Position numbers and translations under genes: made by a program | Shown: positions 47,631 to 57,929 of the stretch, piece after piece | How positions within the stretch are numbered: the stretch's first letter is position 1 | Layout of the letters: each line of letters starts with the position of its first letter | Source: Mucilaginibacter myungsuensis | Lineage (GTDB): Bacteria > Bacteroidota > Bacteroidia > Sphingobacteriales > Sphingobacteriaceae | Length of the DNA: 64,000 nt | Direction of reading: 5' to 3' | Assembly (NCBI RefSeq): GCF_015222005.1 | Contig: NZ_JADFFL010000001.1 | Coordinates: 744,001-808,000 of the forward strand | Notes under the pieces: generated by a model | Told to the model about the DNA's origin: nothing | The model's database searches: none | Seen by the model: only the letters and a program-made list of their open reading frames with translations

Positions 47631-49337
47631 ATGAGCCATACTGAAACCAGTGAAGCTATAGAATTGAATAAGTACAGCAAGGTCCTTACGCAAGACCCTA
47701 CCCAACCGGCCGCGCAGGCGATGCTATACGGGATAGGCCTTACCGACGAGGACATGCAAAAAGCCCAGGTGGGCGTGGTGAGCATGGGTTATGATGGTAA
47801 CACCTGCAACATGCACCTTAACGACTTAGCCAAGATCGTTAAAACAGGCGTTTGGGATCAGGACCTTGTCGGACTGATCTTCCATACCATTGGGGTGAGC
47901 GACGGCATGAGCAACGGCACCGAGGGTATGCGCTACTCGCTGGTGAGTCGTGATATTATTGCCGATTCTATCGAGGCGGTTGCCGGTGCACAGTATTATG
48001 ATGCCATTATTGCGCTGCCGGGTTGTGATAAGAATATGCCGGGATCACTGATCGCAATGGGAAGATTGAACCGTCCATCTATTATGGTGTATGGCGGTAC
48101 CATTAAACCGGGCCACTATAAAGGTGAGGATCTGAATATCGTATCAGCATTCGAAGCATTAGGTAAAAGAATAGCCGGAACGATCACTCCCGAGGATTTT
48201 ATGGGTGTGGTTAAAAACGCTTGTCCAAGCGCGGGCGCTTGCGGTGGGGTTTATACCGCCAATACCATGGCCGCCGCCATCGAGGCTTTGGGTATGAGTT
48301 TGCCTTACTCCTCTTCTAACCCCGCGTTGAGCGAGGAAAAGAAAGCAGAGTGTTTAGCGGCCGGCAAAGCCATCAAGATATTATTAGAAAAAGACATCAA
48401 ACCGTCGGACATCATGACCCGCGCGGCTTTCGATAACGCCATCGTTACCATTATGGTATTAGGCGGATCTACCAATGCGGTGTTGCACCTGATCGCTATG
48501 GCCAAGGCTGTTGGCGTAAAGCTGACTCAGGACGATTTCCAGACCATCAGCAACCGTATCCCGGTATTGGCCGATATGAAGCCAAGCGGTAAATACATGA
48601 TGGAAGACCTGCACAATGTTGGTGGCGTACCTGCCGTAATGAAATACCTGCTGAACATGGGCTGGATAGATGGCAGTTGTATGACCGTTACCGGAAAGAC
48701 ATTGGCTGAAAACTTAGCCGACATTGAGCGGATCAACTTCGAGACACAAAAAGTTTTCTTACCGGTAGAACATGCTATTAAAGCTACCGGTCACTTACAG
48801 ATATTATACGGGAACCTTGCCACGGGCGGCAGCGTTGCCAAGATCAGCGGTAAAGAGGGCGAAAGCTTTGAAGGCCCTGCCCGCGTTTTCGACGGGGAAT
48901 TTGAACTGATCGACGGCATTATGAGCGGTCACGTTAAGGCCGGCGACGTGGTGGTTATCCGCAACGTTGGTCCGATCGGCGCGCCGGGTATGCCCGAGAT
49001 GTTGAAACCGACCTCTGCCATTTTTGGCGCAGGTTTGGGCAGTTCGGTCGCTTTAATTACCGATGGCCGTTTCAGCGGTGGTACACACGGTTTCGTGGTA
49101 GGTCACATCACACCCGAGGCTTATGCCGGTGGCAACATCGCCCTGGTACGGAACGAGGACCGCATCCAGATAGATGCCCGAACCAACAGCATCAACCTGA
49201 TGATCAGCGACGAGGAAATGGCAGCCCGCAGAGCGGCTTACACCCGCCCGGCACTTAAAGTGACCAAAGGCCTACTTTACAGATACGCAAAAACTGTAGC
49301 GTCGGCAGCAGAAGGTTGCGTAACGGATGAATTCTAA
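47631..49337 (+). CDS. ilvD: Dihydroxy-acid dehydratase
   Basis: 568 residues. [27 protein letters not shown] and [17 protein letters not shown] carry the Cys of the iron-sulfur cluster. [20 protein letters not shown] is the C-terminal signature. It dehydrates 2,3-dihydroxy-isovalerate and -methylvalerate to the oxo acids of valine and isoleucine. It is the first gene of the branched-chain cluster and is followed by an ACGT heptad array. Confidence 0.97.
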   Translation: MSHTETSEAIELNKYSKVLTQDPTQPAAQAMLYGIGLTDEDMQKAQVGVVSMGYDGNTCNMHLNDLAKIVKTGVWDQDLVGLIFHTIGVSDGMSNGTEGMRYSLVSRDIIADSIEAVAGAQYYDAIIALPGCDKNMPGSLIAMGRLNRPSIMVYGGTIKPGHYKGEDLNIVSAFEALGKRIAGTITPEDFMGVVKNACPSAGACGGVYTANTMAAAIEALGMSLPYSSSNPALSEEKKAECLAAGKAIKILLEKDIKPSDIMTRAAFDNAIVTIMVLGGSTNAVLHLIAMAKAVGVKLTQDDFQTISNRIPVLADMKPSGKYMMEDLHNVGGVPAVMKYLLNMGWIDGSCMTVTGKTLAENLADIERINFETQKVFLPVEHAIKATGHLQILYGNLATGGSVAKISGKEGESFEGPARVFDGEFELIDGIMSGHVKAGDVVVIRNVGPIGAPGMPEMLKPTSAIFGAGLGSSVALITDGRFSGGTHGFVVGHITPEAYAGGNIALVRNEDRIQIDARTNSINLMISDEEMAARRAAYTRPALKVTKGLLYRYAKTVASAAEGCVTDEF

Positions 49338-49347
49338 GATGTGTTCT

Positions 49348-49427
49348 ACGTAGGACGTTGTACGTTGTACGTAATGCATCAAACTAACAAAAAGGTAAAA
49401 AAACGTAGAACGTAAAACCTACTACGT
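49348..49427. repeat. ACGT heptad array between ilvD and ilvB
   Basis: ACGT starts at 49348, 49355, 49362 and 49369, exactly every 7 nt, separated by AGG, TGT, TGT. After a short A-rich gap ACGT recurs at 49403 and 49410 (7 nt apart) and 49424. Confidence 0.7.
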
Positions 49428-49441
49428 AAAACATAAAACGA

Positions 49442-51196
49442 ATGGAAACTCAAACGATCACTCAAGAAACTGTTGAGACCGCCGAACAAATGGCGACAAC
49501 ACCATCAGTAGAAGTTTCAGGATCAGTGGCCCTTTTAGAGGCACTGTTAACTGAAGGTGTGGATACCATTTTTGGTTACCCAGGTGGTGCCATTATGCCA
49601 ATATACGATGCCTTGTACGATTACAAGGAAAAGCTGAACCATATCCTGGTCCGTCATGAGCAGGGTGGCATTCACGCCGGTCAGGGTTATGCCCGTACCT
49701 CGGGTAAAGTGGGTGTGGTTTTCGCGACCAGCGGCCCGGGTGCTACCAATTTGGTTACCGGTTTGGCCGATGCGCAGATCGATAGCACGCCTTTGGTTTG
49801 TATCACCGGTCAAGTATTCGCACACTTATTGGGTACTGATGCTTTCCAGGAGACGGATGTGATCAACATTACTACCCCTGTCACCAAATGGAACTATCAG
49901 GTGACCGACGCTAACGAGATACCTGAAGCTATCGCCAAGGCTTTCTACATTGCAAAGAGCGGTCGCCCGGGACCTGTGCTGATCGACATCACCAAGAACG
50001 CGCAGATCCAGAAATTCGAGTATAAAGGCTACGAGCCTTGCAACCATATCCGCAGCTATCGCCCAAAACCGATCGTACGTAAAGAGTACGTAGCGCAAGC
50101 TGCTGAGTTGATCAACTCAGCCAAAAAACCATTCGTGTTATTTGGTCAGGGTGTGATCTTAGGTAGTGCCGAGCAAGAGTTTAAAGCTTTTATCGAGAAG
50201 AGCGGTATCCCATCTGCCTGGACCGTTTTAGGCGCAGGCGCTATCCCGACCGATCACCCGCTGAACGTGGGTATGTTGGGCATGCACGGCAACTACGGCC
50301 CTAACGTATTGACCAACGAGTGCGACGTACTGATCGCTATCGGTATGCGCTTTGATGACCGCGTGACCGGTCGTTTAGATAAATATGCTAAGCAAGCCAA
50401 GGTCATTCACTTAGACATCGACCCGGCCGAGATAGATAAGAACGTTAAATCGACCGTACCGGTATGGGGTGATTGTAAAGAGACGCTTCCGATGCTGACC
50501 GAACTGATCGTACCTAATGATCACTCTGCCTGGTTAGCCAAATTTGCTGAATATACTAAAGCAGAAGTTGAGCAAGTGATCGATGCCGAGTTGAACCCGA
50601 CCGAGGGCGAAATGACCATGGGCGAAGTGATCAACCAATTAAATAAGCTAACTAACGGAGAAGCGATCATCGTGACAGACGTTGGTCAGCACCAAATGGT
50701 AGCTTGCCGTTACGCGCAGCTGAACAAGACCCGCAGCAACGTGACCAGTGGTGGCTTAGGTACCATGGGCTTTGCTCTGCCGGCAGCTATCGGCGCTAAG
50801 TTTGGCGCGCAGGACCGCACCGTAGTAGCTGTTATTGGCGATGGAGGTTTCCAAATGACCTTGCAGGAATTGGGTACCATTATGCAGTCAGGTGTCGACG
50901 TAAAGATCATGATCCTGAACAACCGTTTCCTTGGAATGGTGCGTCAATGGCAGGAATTGTTTAACGAGCGTCGTTACTCTTTTGTAGATATCCAAAGTCC
51001 GGATTTTGTGCGACTGGCATCGGCCTACGGTATCGCCGGAAAGATCGTCAACGAGCGGGAAGAATTGCAAGGTGCGCTGAAAGAAATGCTGGATCACAAA
51101 GGATCATTCCTTTTAGAAGTTATGGTGACCAAAGAGAATAATGTATTCCCAATGGTGCCCCAAGGTTGCAGCGTAAGCGAGATAAGGTTGAAATAA
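49442..51196 (+). CDS. ilvB: Acetolactate synthase large subunit
   Basis: 584 residues. GYPGGAIMPIYDAL and HEQGGIHAGQGYAR hold the catalytic Glu for thiamine diphosphate. GDGGFQMTLQELGTI through NNRFLGMVRQWQE is the cofactor motif. The first 25 residues (METQTITQETVETAEQMATTPS) are a poorly conserved extension. It forms acetolactate or acetohydroxybutyrate from pyruvate. ilvN follows after 67 nt. Confidence 0.97.
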   Translation: METQTITQETVETAEQMATTPSVEVSGSVALLEALLTEGVDTIFGYPGGAIMPIYDALYDYKEKLNHILVRHEQGGIHAGQGYARTSGKVGVVFATSGPGATNLVTGLADAQIDSTPLVCITGQVFAHLLGTDAFQETDVINITTPVTKWNYQVTDANEIPEAIAKAFYIAKSGRPGPVLIDITKNAQIQKFEYKGYEPCNHIRSYRPKPIVRKEYVAQAAELINSAKKPFVLFGQGVILGSAEQEFKAFIEKSGIPSAWTVLGAGAIPTDHPLNVGMLGMHGNYGPNVLTNECDVLIAIGMRFDDRVTGRLDKYAKQAKVIHLDIDPAEIDKNVKSTVPVWGDCKETLPMLTELIVPNDHSAWLAKFAEYTKAEVEQVIDAELNPTEGEMTMGEVINQLNKLTNGEAIIVTDVGQHQMVACRYAQLNKTRSNVTSGGLGTMGFALPAAIGAKFGAQDRTVVAVIGDGGFQMTLQELGTIMQSGVDVKIMILNNRFLGMVRQWQELFNERRYSFVDIQSPDFVRLASAYGIAGKIVNEREELQGALKEMLDHKGSFLLEVMVTKENNVFPMVPQGCSVSEIRLK

Positions 51197-51199
51197 GGT

Positions 51200-51263
51200 G
51201 AAAGCTGAAAGGCGAAAGCTAAAAGGTTTGTGACCGAATGACCAATAACAAATGACCATTAAA
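51200..51263. repeat. Heptad arrays in the ilvB-ilvN spacer
   Basis: GAAAGCT, GAAAGGC, GAAAGCT and AAAAGGT run at 51200-51227. After 2 nt, GTGACCG, AATGACC, AATAACA and AATGACC continue the 7-nt period to 51257, just before the preferred ilvN ATG at 51264. Confidence 0.65.
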
Positions 51264-51869
51264 ATGAGCGATCAACAAGATATCAAACAGGAATTTAACA
51301 TCACGGTGTATACCGAGAACCAGATAGGTCTGCTTAACCGGATAGCTATTATATTTACCCGCCGTAAGATCAATATCGACAGCTTGAATACTTCACCGTC
51401 GGAGATAGAGAAGATCCACCGCTTCAACATCGTGATCAATGAGTCGGAAGAGGTAGTGCGTAAGATATCCCGTCAGATAGAGAAACAGGTAGAGGTATTA
51501 AAGGTATACTACCATACCAACGAGGATGTCATCTGGCAAGAGTTAGCCTTATATAAGGTGCCTACCGACGTTATTGCTGAGAAAGCAAGCGTAGAGCGTT
51601 TACTACGAGAGAACGGTGCCCGTGCGGTGGTGATCCGTAAAGATTACACCGTTTTTGAGACCACCGGACATCGCGAAGAGACCGACGCGCTGATCAAAGT
51701 ATTGCAGCCTTACGGGCTGATCGAGTTCGTCCGTAGCGCACGTGTCGCGATCATCAAGGACAGTGAAGGCTTCAACTCCAAACTACGCGAGTTCGAGCGT
51801 TTGGAACCTGGCGAGGACGTGATCGAAAATGAGTACCTGAATAGAGGTCAGAAGGTATTTACGATGTAA
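51264..51869 (+). CDS. ilvN: Acetolactate synthase small (regulatory) subunit
   Basis: 201 residues from the ATG at 51264. An ATG at 51252 lies inside the heptad array and is less likely. FNITVYTENQIGLLNRIAIIFTRRKINIDSL is the ACT domain that binds valine. EKQVEVLKVYYHTNEDVIWQELALYKV leads into the C-terminal domain. At this length it resembles IlvH-type subunits with the extra C-terminal domain. It controls IlvB activity. Confidence 0.93.
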   Translation: MSDQQDIKQEFNITVYTENQIGLLNRIAIIFTRRKINIDSLNTSPSEIEKIHRFNIVINESEEVVRKISRQIEKQVEVLKVYYHTNEDVIWQELALYKVPTDVIAEKASVERLLRENGARAVVIRKDYTVFETTGHREETDALIKVLQPYGLIEFVRSARVAIIKDSEGFNSKLREFERLEPGEDVIENEYLNRGQKVFTM

Positions 51870-51880
51870 GAGCCCCCCGG

Positions 51881-51894
51881 CCCCCTAAAGGGGG
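51881..51894. repeat. C5/G5 hairpin between ilvN and ilvC
   Basis: CCCCC-TAAA-GGGGG, preceded by more C-rich sequence, forms a tight stem 12 nt after ilvN. No T-run follows, so it is more likely an mRNA-stability or attenuating hairpin than a full terminator. Confidence 0.55.
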
Positions 51895-51981
51895 AGGAAT
51901 AAAAAATAGAAATAATTAATAATTGAAAATAAATCATCGGTGTGATCAATCAACCATCGATGCAATCACAAATCAATAATC

Positions 51982-53040
51982 ATGGCAAAACTAAATTTCG
52001 GCGGTACTGAAGAAAATGTAGTAACCCGCGAAGAATTCCCGCTATCAAAAGCTCAGGAAGTATTAAGCAACGAGACCGTAGCGGTTATCGGTTACGGCGT
52101 ACAAGGCCCGGGCCAGGCGCTTAACCAAAAAGACAACGGCATTAACGTGATCGTTGGTCAGCGTAAAAATTCTAAGTCATGGGATAAAGCGATCAGCGAT
52201 GGCTTTGTTCCGGGTGAGACCTTATTCGAGATCGAAGAAGCTTTAGAGCGTGGTACTATCATTTGCTACCTGCTGAGCGATGCTGCGCAGATCGCTTTAT
52301 GGCCAACTGTTCAAAAACACTTAACCCCGGGTAAAGCACTATATTTCTCTCACGGTTTCGGCATCACTTTCAAAGAGCAGACCGGCATCATCCCTCCTGC
52401 TGATGTAGACGTATTCCTGGTTGCGCCTAAAGGTTCAGGTACTTCATTACGCCGTATGTTCCTGCAAGGCCGTGGCTTAAACTCAAGCTACGCTATCTTC
52501 CAGGATGCTACCGGTAAAGCGCAAGAACGTGTGATCGCTTTGGGTATCGCTGTAGGTAGCGGTTACCTGTTCGAGACCGACTTCCGTAAAGAAGTTTATA
52601 GCGACTTAACAGGCGAGCGTGGCACGCTGATGGGTTGTGTGCAAGGTATCTTCGCAGCCCAGTACGAAGTATTGCGCAGCAAAGGCCACTCTCCTTCTGA
52701 GGCTTTCAACGAGACCGTAGAAGAGTTGACCCAATCATTAATGCCATTAGTGGCCGAGAACGGTATGGATTGGATGTACGCTAATTGCTCAACCACTGCT
52801 CAGCGTGGCGCTTTGGATTGGTGGAAAAAATTCCGTGATGCTACCAAACCTGTATTTGAAGAATTATACGAGAGCGTTGCTACCGGCGTTGAGTCTCAAC
52901 GTTCTATCGATAGCAACAGCAAGACCGATTACCGCGAAAAACTGGATGCTGAATTAGCTGAATTACGCGACAGCGAAATGTGGCAAGCCGGCAAAACAGT
53001 ACGCAGCCTGCGCCCTGAAAATCAGGTTGTAGAAGCGTAA
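51982..53040 (+). CDS. ilvC: Ketol-acid reductoisomerase
   Basis: 352 residues. VAVIGYGVQGPGQALNQKDNG is the NADPH-binding motif. GIPPADVDVFLVAPKGSG and EVYSDLTGERGTLMG hold the metal site, and the C-terminal knot region is short, as in class I. It converts acetolactate to dihydroxy-isovalerate. It follows ilvN after 112 nt. Confidence 0.96.
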   Translation: MAKLNFGGTEENVVTREEFPLSKAQEVLSNETVAVIGYGVQGPGQALNQKDNGINVIVGQRKNSKSWDKAISDGFVPGETLFEIEEALERGTIICYLLSDAAQIALWPTVQKHLTPGKALYFSHGFGITFKEQTGIIPPADVDVFLVAPKGSGTSLRRMFLQGRGLNSSYAIFQDATGKAQERVIALGIAVGSGYLFETDFRKEVYSDLTGERGTLMGCVQGIFAAQYEVLRSKGHSPSEAFNETVEELTQSLMPLVAENGMDWMYANCSTTAQRGALDWWKKFRDATKPVFEELYESVATGVESQRSIDSNSKTDYREKLDAELAELRDSEMWQAGKTVRSLRPENQVVEA

Positions 53041-53051
53041 TTTTTTGAGGC

Positions 53052-53079
53052 GAAAGCCGAAAGGTAAAAGGCGAAAGCT
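53052..53079. repeat. GAAAGG heptad array after ilvC
   Basis: GAAAGCC, GAAAGGT, AAAAGGC, GAAAGCT: four consecutive 7-nt words, near-identical to those at 51200 and 55718. Confidence 0.7.
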
Positions 53080-53093
53080 TAAAAAACCACATT

Positions 53094-53170
53094 GTCATTG
53101 CGAGGAACGAAGCAACCGCGGACTATGCAAAAATTGAAAGATCGTGATTAACTTCGCTCTTTGCAATGAC
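53094..53170. repeat. GTCATTGCGAGG palindromic repeat before leuC
   Basis: Begins GTCATTGCGAGGAACGAAGC and ends TTTGCAATGAC. The first 29 nt are identical to the copy at 54634. Confidence 0.8.
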
Positions 53171-53195
53171 ATATTTTATAAGAGACTAAAAGAAA

Positions 53196-54611
<1,416 letters not shown>

Positions 54612-54633
54612 CCCCAAAGTAAGTAAGCACCTT

Positions 54634-54712
54634 GTCATTGCGAGGAACGAAGCAACCGCGGAAAAGCAGAGCCGCTCTTTGCGTGTGCGGTTACTTCGTT
54701 GCTCGCAATGAC
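54634..54712. repeat. GTCATTGCGAGG palindromic repeat after leuC
   Basis: Left arm GTCATTGCGAGGAACGAAGC, right arm TTCGTTGCTCGCAATGAC: the ends pair over about 20 bp with few mismatches, so it is the best-preserved copy of this family here. Confidence 0.85.
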
Positions 54713-54729
54713 AAATGGAATAATATAAA

Positions 54730-55011
54730 ATGATACTCGAAGTAGCCATACTCAATGTGATCCCCGGGAAGCAAGAAGACTTTATCAAAGCCTTTGCCGA
54801 AGCCGAAAAGACCATATCAAGTATGGGCGGATATATATCACATCAATTAAAAAGATGCATAGAGCACAACTCGCAATTCATCTTATTTGTAGAATGGGAA
54901 AAATTGACCGACCATACCGAGGGCTTTAGAGGATCAGCAGAATATCAGGAGTGGAAAAGGTTATTACATCATTTTTACGACCCCTTCCCTACTGTTAAAC
55001 ATTATATGTAG
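54730..55011 (+). CDS. ABM-domain (antibiotic biosynthesis monooxygenase-like) protein
   Basis: 93 residues. [35 protein letters not shown] and [34 protein letters not shown] fit the ferredoxin-like ABM fold, a dimeric domain. Members range from heme- and quinol-oxidising enzymes to stress proteins, and the substrate is unknown. It lies between leuC and leuD, flanked by palindromic repeats on both sides, as if it were an insertion into the operon. Confidence 0.85.
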   Translation: [93 protein letters not shown]

Positions 55012-55021
55012 TTAAACAATT

Positions 55022-55113
55022 GTCATTGCGAGCGATAGCGCGGCAATCTCATAGGACGATTCACGAGGACCTGCCACTGAGATTGCCATGTCGCTCTCTC
55101 TCCTCGCAATGAC
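55022..55113. repeat. GTCATTGCGAG palindromic repeat before leuD
   Basis: GTCATTGCGAGCGATAGCGC ... CTCCTCGCAATGAC, a full-length copy. Its right half (GAGATTGCCATGTCGCTC...) is what survives at 13501 and 13609. Confidence 0.8.
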
Positions 55114-55128
55114 AAAAGAAAATAAAGT

Positions 55129-55719
55129 ATGAGTACTAAAATTTTTAAACACATACAAAGCACCGTGGTGCCGGTCAATATTGAGAATATCGATACCGAC
55201 CAGATCATCCCGGCGAGGTTTTTAAAGGCCACTACCCGCGATGGTTTTGGTAATAACCTGTTCCGCGATTGGCGCTTTGACGAGGATGATAACCCTAAAC
55301 GGGATTTCATTTTAAATAACCCGCTATATTCGGGTAAGATATTATTAGCGGCCAAAAACTTTGGTTGTGGTAGCAGCCGTGAGCACGCGGCCTGGGCCAT
55401 TGCCGATTACGGCTTTGATGCTGTGGTCAGCAGTTTCTTTGCTGACATCTTTAAAGGTAACGCCTTGAACAATGGTCTGCTGCCTGTACAGGTAAGCGAC
55501 GAGTTTTTAGCTAAACTATTTGCCGCAGTGGAAGCTGATCCTAATACACAGGTAGAAATTGACCTGGTAGATCAGTTCATCAAAATATCCGCCACCGGCG
55601 AGATGGAAGAGTTTGAAGTTAATCCTTACAAAAAAGCTTGTATGACCAACGGATATGACGATATCGATTATATCCTGAGCAATACAGCTTTGGTTGAGGA
55701 GTTTGAGCAAGGAAGGTAA
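55129..55719 (+). CDS. leuD: 3-isopropylmalate dehydratase small subunit
   Basis: 196 residues. [15 protein letters not shown] and [45 protein letters not shown] are the LeuD swivel-domain signatures. Partner of LeuC. Confidence 0.97.
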   Translation: MSTKIFKHIQSTVVPVNIENIDTDQIIPARFLKATTRDGFGNNLFRDWRFDEDDNPKRDFILNNPLYSGKILLAAKNFGCGSSREHAAWAIADYGFDAVVSSFFADIFKGNALNNGLLPVQVSDEFLAKLFAAVEADPNTQVEIDLVDQFIKISATGEMEEFEVNPYKKACMTNGYDDIDYILSNTALVEEFEQGR

Positions 55720-55745
55720 AAGCTGAAAGGCGAAAGGTAAAAGGT
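55718..55745. repeat. GAAAGG heptad array after leuD
   Basis: AAAAGCT, GAAAGGC, GAAAGGT, AAAAGGT starting inside the leuD stop codon. Confidence 0.7.
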
Positions 55746-55760
55746 TAGTAAACCACCAGC

Positions 55761-55854
55761 GTCATCCTGAGCGCAGCTGAGGATTCCCGATAAACAGAGC
55801 CGCTCTGTATAGCCGGGAATCGCCACGTCGCTGATAGAAGCTCCTCGCGATGAC
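55761..55854. repeat. GTCATCCTGAG/GATGAC palindromic repeat before leuB
   Basis: GTCATCCTGAGCGCAGC ... GCTCCTCGCGATGAC, with an inner inverted pair (GGATTCCCG / CGGGAATCG). Its right part is the close relative of the copy at 45338-45401. Confidence 0.78.
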
Positions 55855-55871
55855 GTATTTGATATAGACAC

Positions 55872-56948
55872 ATGGCATTAAAAAAACACATATTAGTAAT
55901 ACCCGGCGACGGGATCGGTCCTGAGGTTACGACCTGGGGTAAGGCAGTATTAGAAAAGATCGCCGAGAAATTCGGTCACGAATTTTCTTATGACGAGGCA
56001 CTGATGGGTCACGCAGGTATTGAAGCTACCGGCAATCCATTACCTGACGAAACTTTGGAAAAAGCCAAAGCAAGCGACGCGATCCTGTTCGGTGCTATCG
56101 GTCACATCAAGTATGATAATGACCCATCGGCTAAGGTACGCCCGGAGCAAGGTCTATTAAAGATCCGTAAGGAACTGGGTCTGTACGCCAACCTGCGTCC
56201 GATCATGTTGTTCGACGAGTTGCTGGATGCATCGAGCCTGAAACCTGAGGTTTTGCGTGGCACGGATATCCTGTTCTTCCGCGAGCTGACCGGCGATGTA
56301 TACTTTGGCGAGAAAAAACGCAGCGAAGACCGCAATACCGCGTCGGACCTGATGATCTATCACCGTTACGAGGTGGAACGCATCGCCCGCAAGGCTTACG
56401 AAGCAGCACAAGTACGTGGTAAAAAATTATGCTCGGTAGATAAAGCTAACGTACTGGAAGCATCACGCCTATGGCGTGAGGTTGTGCAGGAGCTTGCACC
56501 GCAATATCCTGACGTAGAGACCGAACACATGTTCATCGACAACGCGGCCATGCAGTTGGTAAAGAACCCGAAGAAATTCGACGTGGTACTGACCGCCAAC
56601 CTGTTCGGTGATATTTTAACCGACGAGGCATCGCAGATCGCTGGATCGATGGGTATGTTAGCATCAGCATCTATCGGCGATGGAACCGGTTTCTTTGAGC
56701 CTATCCACGGTTCGGCACATGACATTGCCGGTCAGGATAAAGCTAATCCGTTGGCCTCTATCCTATCGGTTGCCCTGATGTTAGAGATCAGCTTCGGCCT
56801 GAAAGAAGAAGCCAAACAAGTGACTGACGCTATTGACAAAGTATTAAAAGACGGTTTCCGCACAGGCGATATTGCTGACGCGAATACAGATAAAGTCAAG
56901 ATATTGGGCACTAAGGCAATGGGTCAAAAGGTATTGGAATATTTGTAG
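55872..56948 (+). CDS. leuB: 3-isopropylmalate dehydrogenase
   Basis: 358 residues. IPGDGIGPEVTTWGKAVLE, RELTGDVYFGEKKR and NLFGDILTDEASQIAGSMGMLASASIG are the family motifs, with metal Asp in the last. It oxidises 3-isopropylmalate with NAD. Confidence 0.96.
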   Translation: MALKKHILVIPGDGIGPEVTTWGKAVLEKIAEKFGHEFSYDEALMGHAGIEATGNPLPDETLEKAKASDAILFGAIGHIKYDNDPSAKVRPEQGLLKIRKELGLYANLRPIMLFDELLDASSLKPEVLRGTDILFFRELTGDVYFGEKKRSEDRNTASDLMIYHRYEVERIARKAYEAAQVRGKKLCSVDKANVLEASRLWREVVQELAPQYPDVETEHMFIDNAAMQLVKNPKKFDVVLTANLFGDILTDEASQIAGSMGMLASASIGDGTGFFEPIHGSAHDIAGQDKANPLASILSVALMLEISFGLKEEAKQVTDAIDKVLKDGFRTGDIADANTDKVKILGTKAMGQKVLEYL

Positions 56949-56951
56949 GGT

Positions 56952-57040
56952 GTTGCAAAGTTGTAAGGTTTGAATGTTGAAAAGTTGATCGAATATTAAC
57001 TGAATAGCTTTACAACATTCCAACTTTTTAACCTTACAAC
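56952..57040. repeat. Inverted 8-nt-period arrays between leuB and the methyltransferase
   Basis: GTTGCAAA, GTTGTAAG, GTTTGAAT, GTTGAAAA and GTTGATCG run at 56952-56991 with an exact 8-nt period. TTTACAAC, ATTCCAAC, TTTTTAAC and CTTACAAC (57009-57040) are the inverted set. The two arms can pair into a long hairpin. It is the only 8-nt member of the group. Confidence 0.75.
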
Positions 57041-57053
57041 AAAACATAGAACT

Positions 57054-57812
57054 ATGAAATGGAACGCAGAACTATATGACACCAAGCACGCCTTCGTATC
57101 GCAATACGGCGAGAGCGTGGTGGAATTGCTGGATGTAAAACCGGGCGAGCGCATACTGGATCTGGGTTGCGGTACAGGTCAGTTAGCTGATCATATCAGG
57201 CAGCAGGGCGCTGAGGTGATCGGTGCCGATGCATCGCCGGAGATGATCGCGAAGGCTCAGGCTACTTATCCGCAAGTTGAGTTTGTGGTTGCTGATGGTA
57301 CCAATTATCATTTTGATGAGCCATTTGATGCGGTGTTCAGTAATGCTACGCTGCATTGGATAAAGGATGCTGAGGCATTGACCAAAAACGTCTACAAAAG
57401 CCTTAAACCCGGCGGACGCTTTGTTGTCGAAATGGGCGGCAAAGGCAATATGGACCAGATCGTGGCGGCGACCACTACTGTACTAACTAAGTACGGTTAT
57501 GGCGCTAACAAGGCTAACGATCCATGGTATTTCCCATCACCCGCCGAGTATGCCGCGCATTTGGAAGCTGCCGGATTTAGAGTTACCTTCATGGTTCACT
57601 TTGACAGGCCTACCCTATTACAGGACGGCCGCCAAGGCGTGGGCAAATGGCTGCAGATGTTCGGCTACACATTTTTTAAGGACATCCCTGAAACGGAACT
57701 GAAACAAATTTTAGAAGAGATCACCGACATACTTGAACCGGATTATAATAAGAACGGCGAATGGTATGCGGATTATAAAAGACTGAGATTTATCGCTGTG
57801 CGCGAGAAATAG
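57054..57812 (+). CDS. Class I SAM methyltransferase, trans-aconitate methyltransferase (Tam)-like
   Basis: 252 residues. MKWNAELYDTKHAFVSQYG, DLGCGTGQ (36-43, SAM site), DASPEMIAKAQATYP, FSNATLHWIKDAE and a C-terminal NGEWYADYKRLRFIAVRE line up with Tam enzymes. Tam-type proteins methylate trans-aconitate, and yeast Tmt1 also methylates 3-isopropylmalate (known). Its place between leuB and leuA suggests methylation of a leucine-pathway or aconitate-like acid. Substrate identity is inferred from context only. Confidence 0.78.
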   Translation: MKWNAELYDTKHAFVSQYGESVVELLDVKPGERILDLGCGTGQLADHIRQQGAEVIGADASPEMIAKAQATYPQVEFVVADGTNYHFDEPFDAVFSNATLHWIKDAEALTKNVYKSLKPGGRFVVEMGGKGNMDQIVAATTTVLTKYGYGANKANDPWYFPSPAEYAAHLEAAGFRVTFMVHFDRPTLLQDGRQGVGKWLQMFGYTFFKDIPETELKQILEEITDILEPDYNKNGEWYADYKRLRFIAVREK

Positions 57813-57845
57813 AGTCAAGAGTAAAGAATCAAGAGACAAGACAAA
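57811..57845. repeat. AGAGTCA heptad array after the methyltransferase
   Basis: AGAGTCA, AGAGTAA, AGAATCA, AGAGACA, AGACAAA: five words that start inside the TAG stop. The word family is the same as in the atpD-atpC spacer 13 kb away. Confidence 0.72.
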
Positions 57846-57893
57846 ATATTAAATAGAAATTAACTGATGAAAGTTGGGCGATCGGGCGAAAGT

Positions 57894-57928
57894 CACATAT
57901 CTCACATCTAACATCTCAAATCTAAGAT
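57894..57928 (+). repeat. CTCACAT heptad array abutting the leuA start codon
   Basis: CACATAT, CTCACAT, CTAACAT, CTCAAAT, CTAAGAT at an exact 7-nt period, ending 1 nt before the ATG at 57930. It therefore makes up the entire ribosome-binding region of leuA. Confidence 0.75.
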
Positions 57929-57929
57929 C

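Noticed and set aside
51881..51894. C5/G5 hairpin as an intrinsic terminator between ilvN and ilvC
   Set aside because: No T-run follows and the operon continues in the same direction; kept only as a hairpin.
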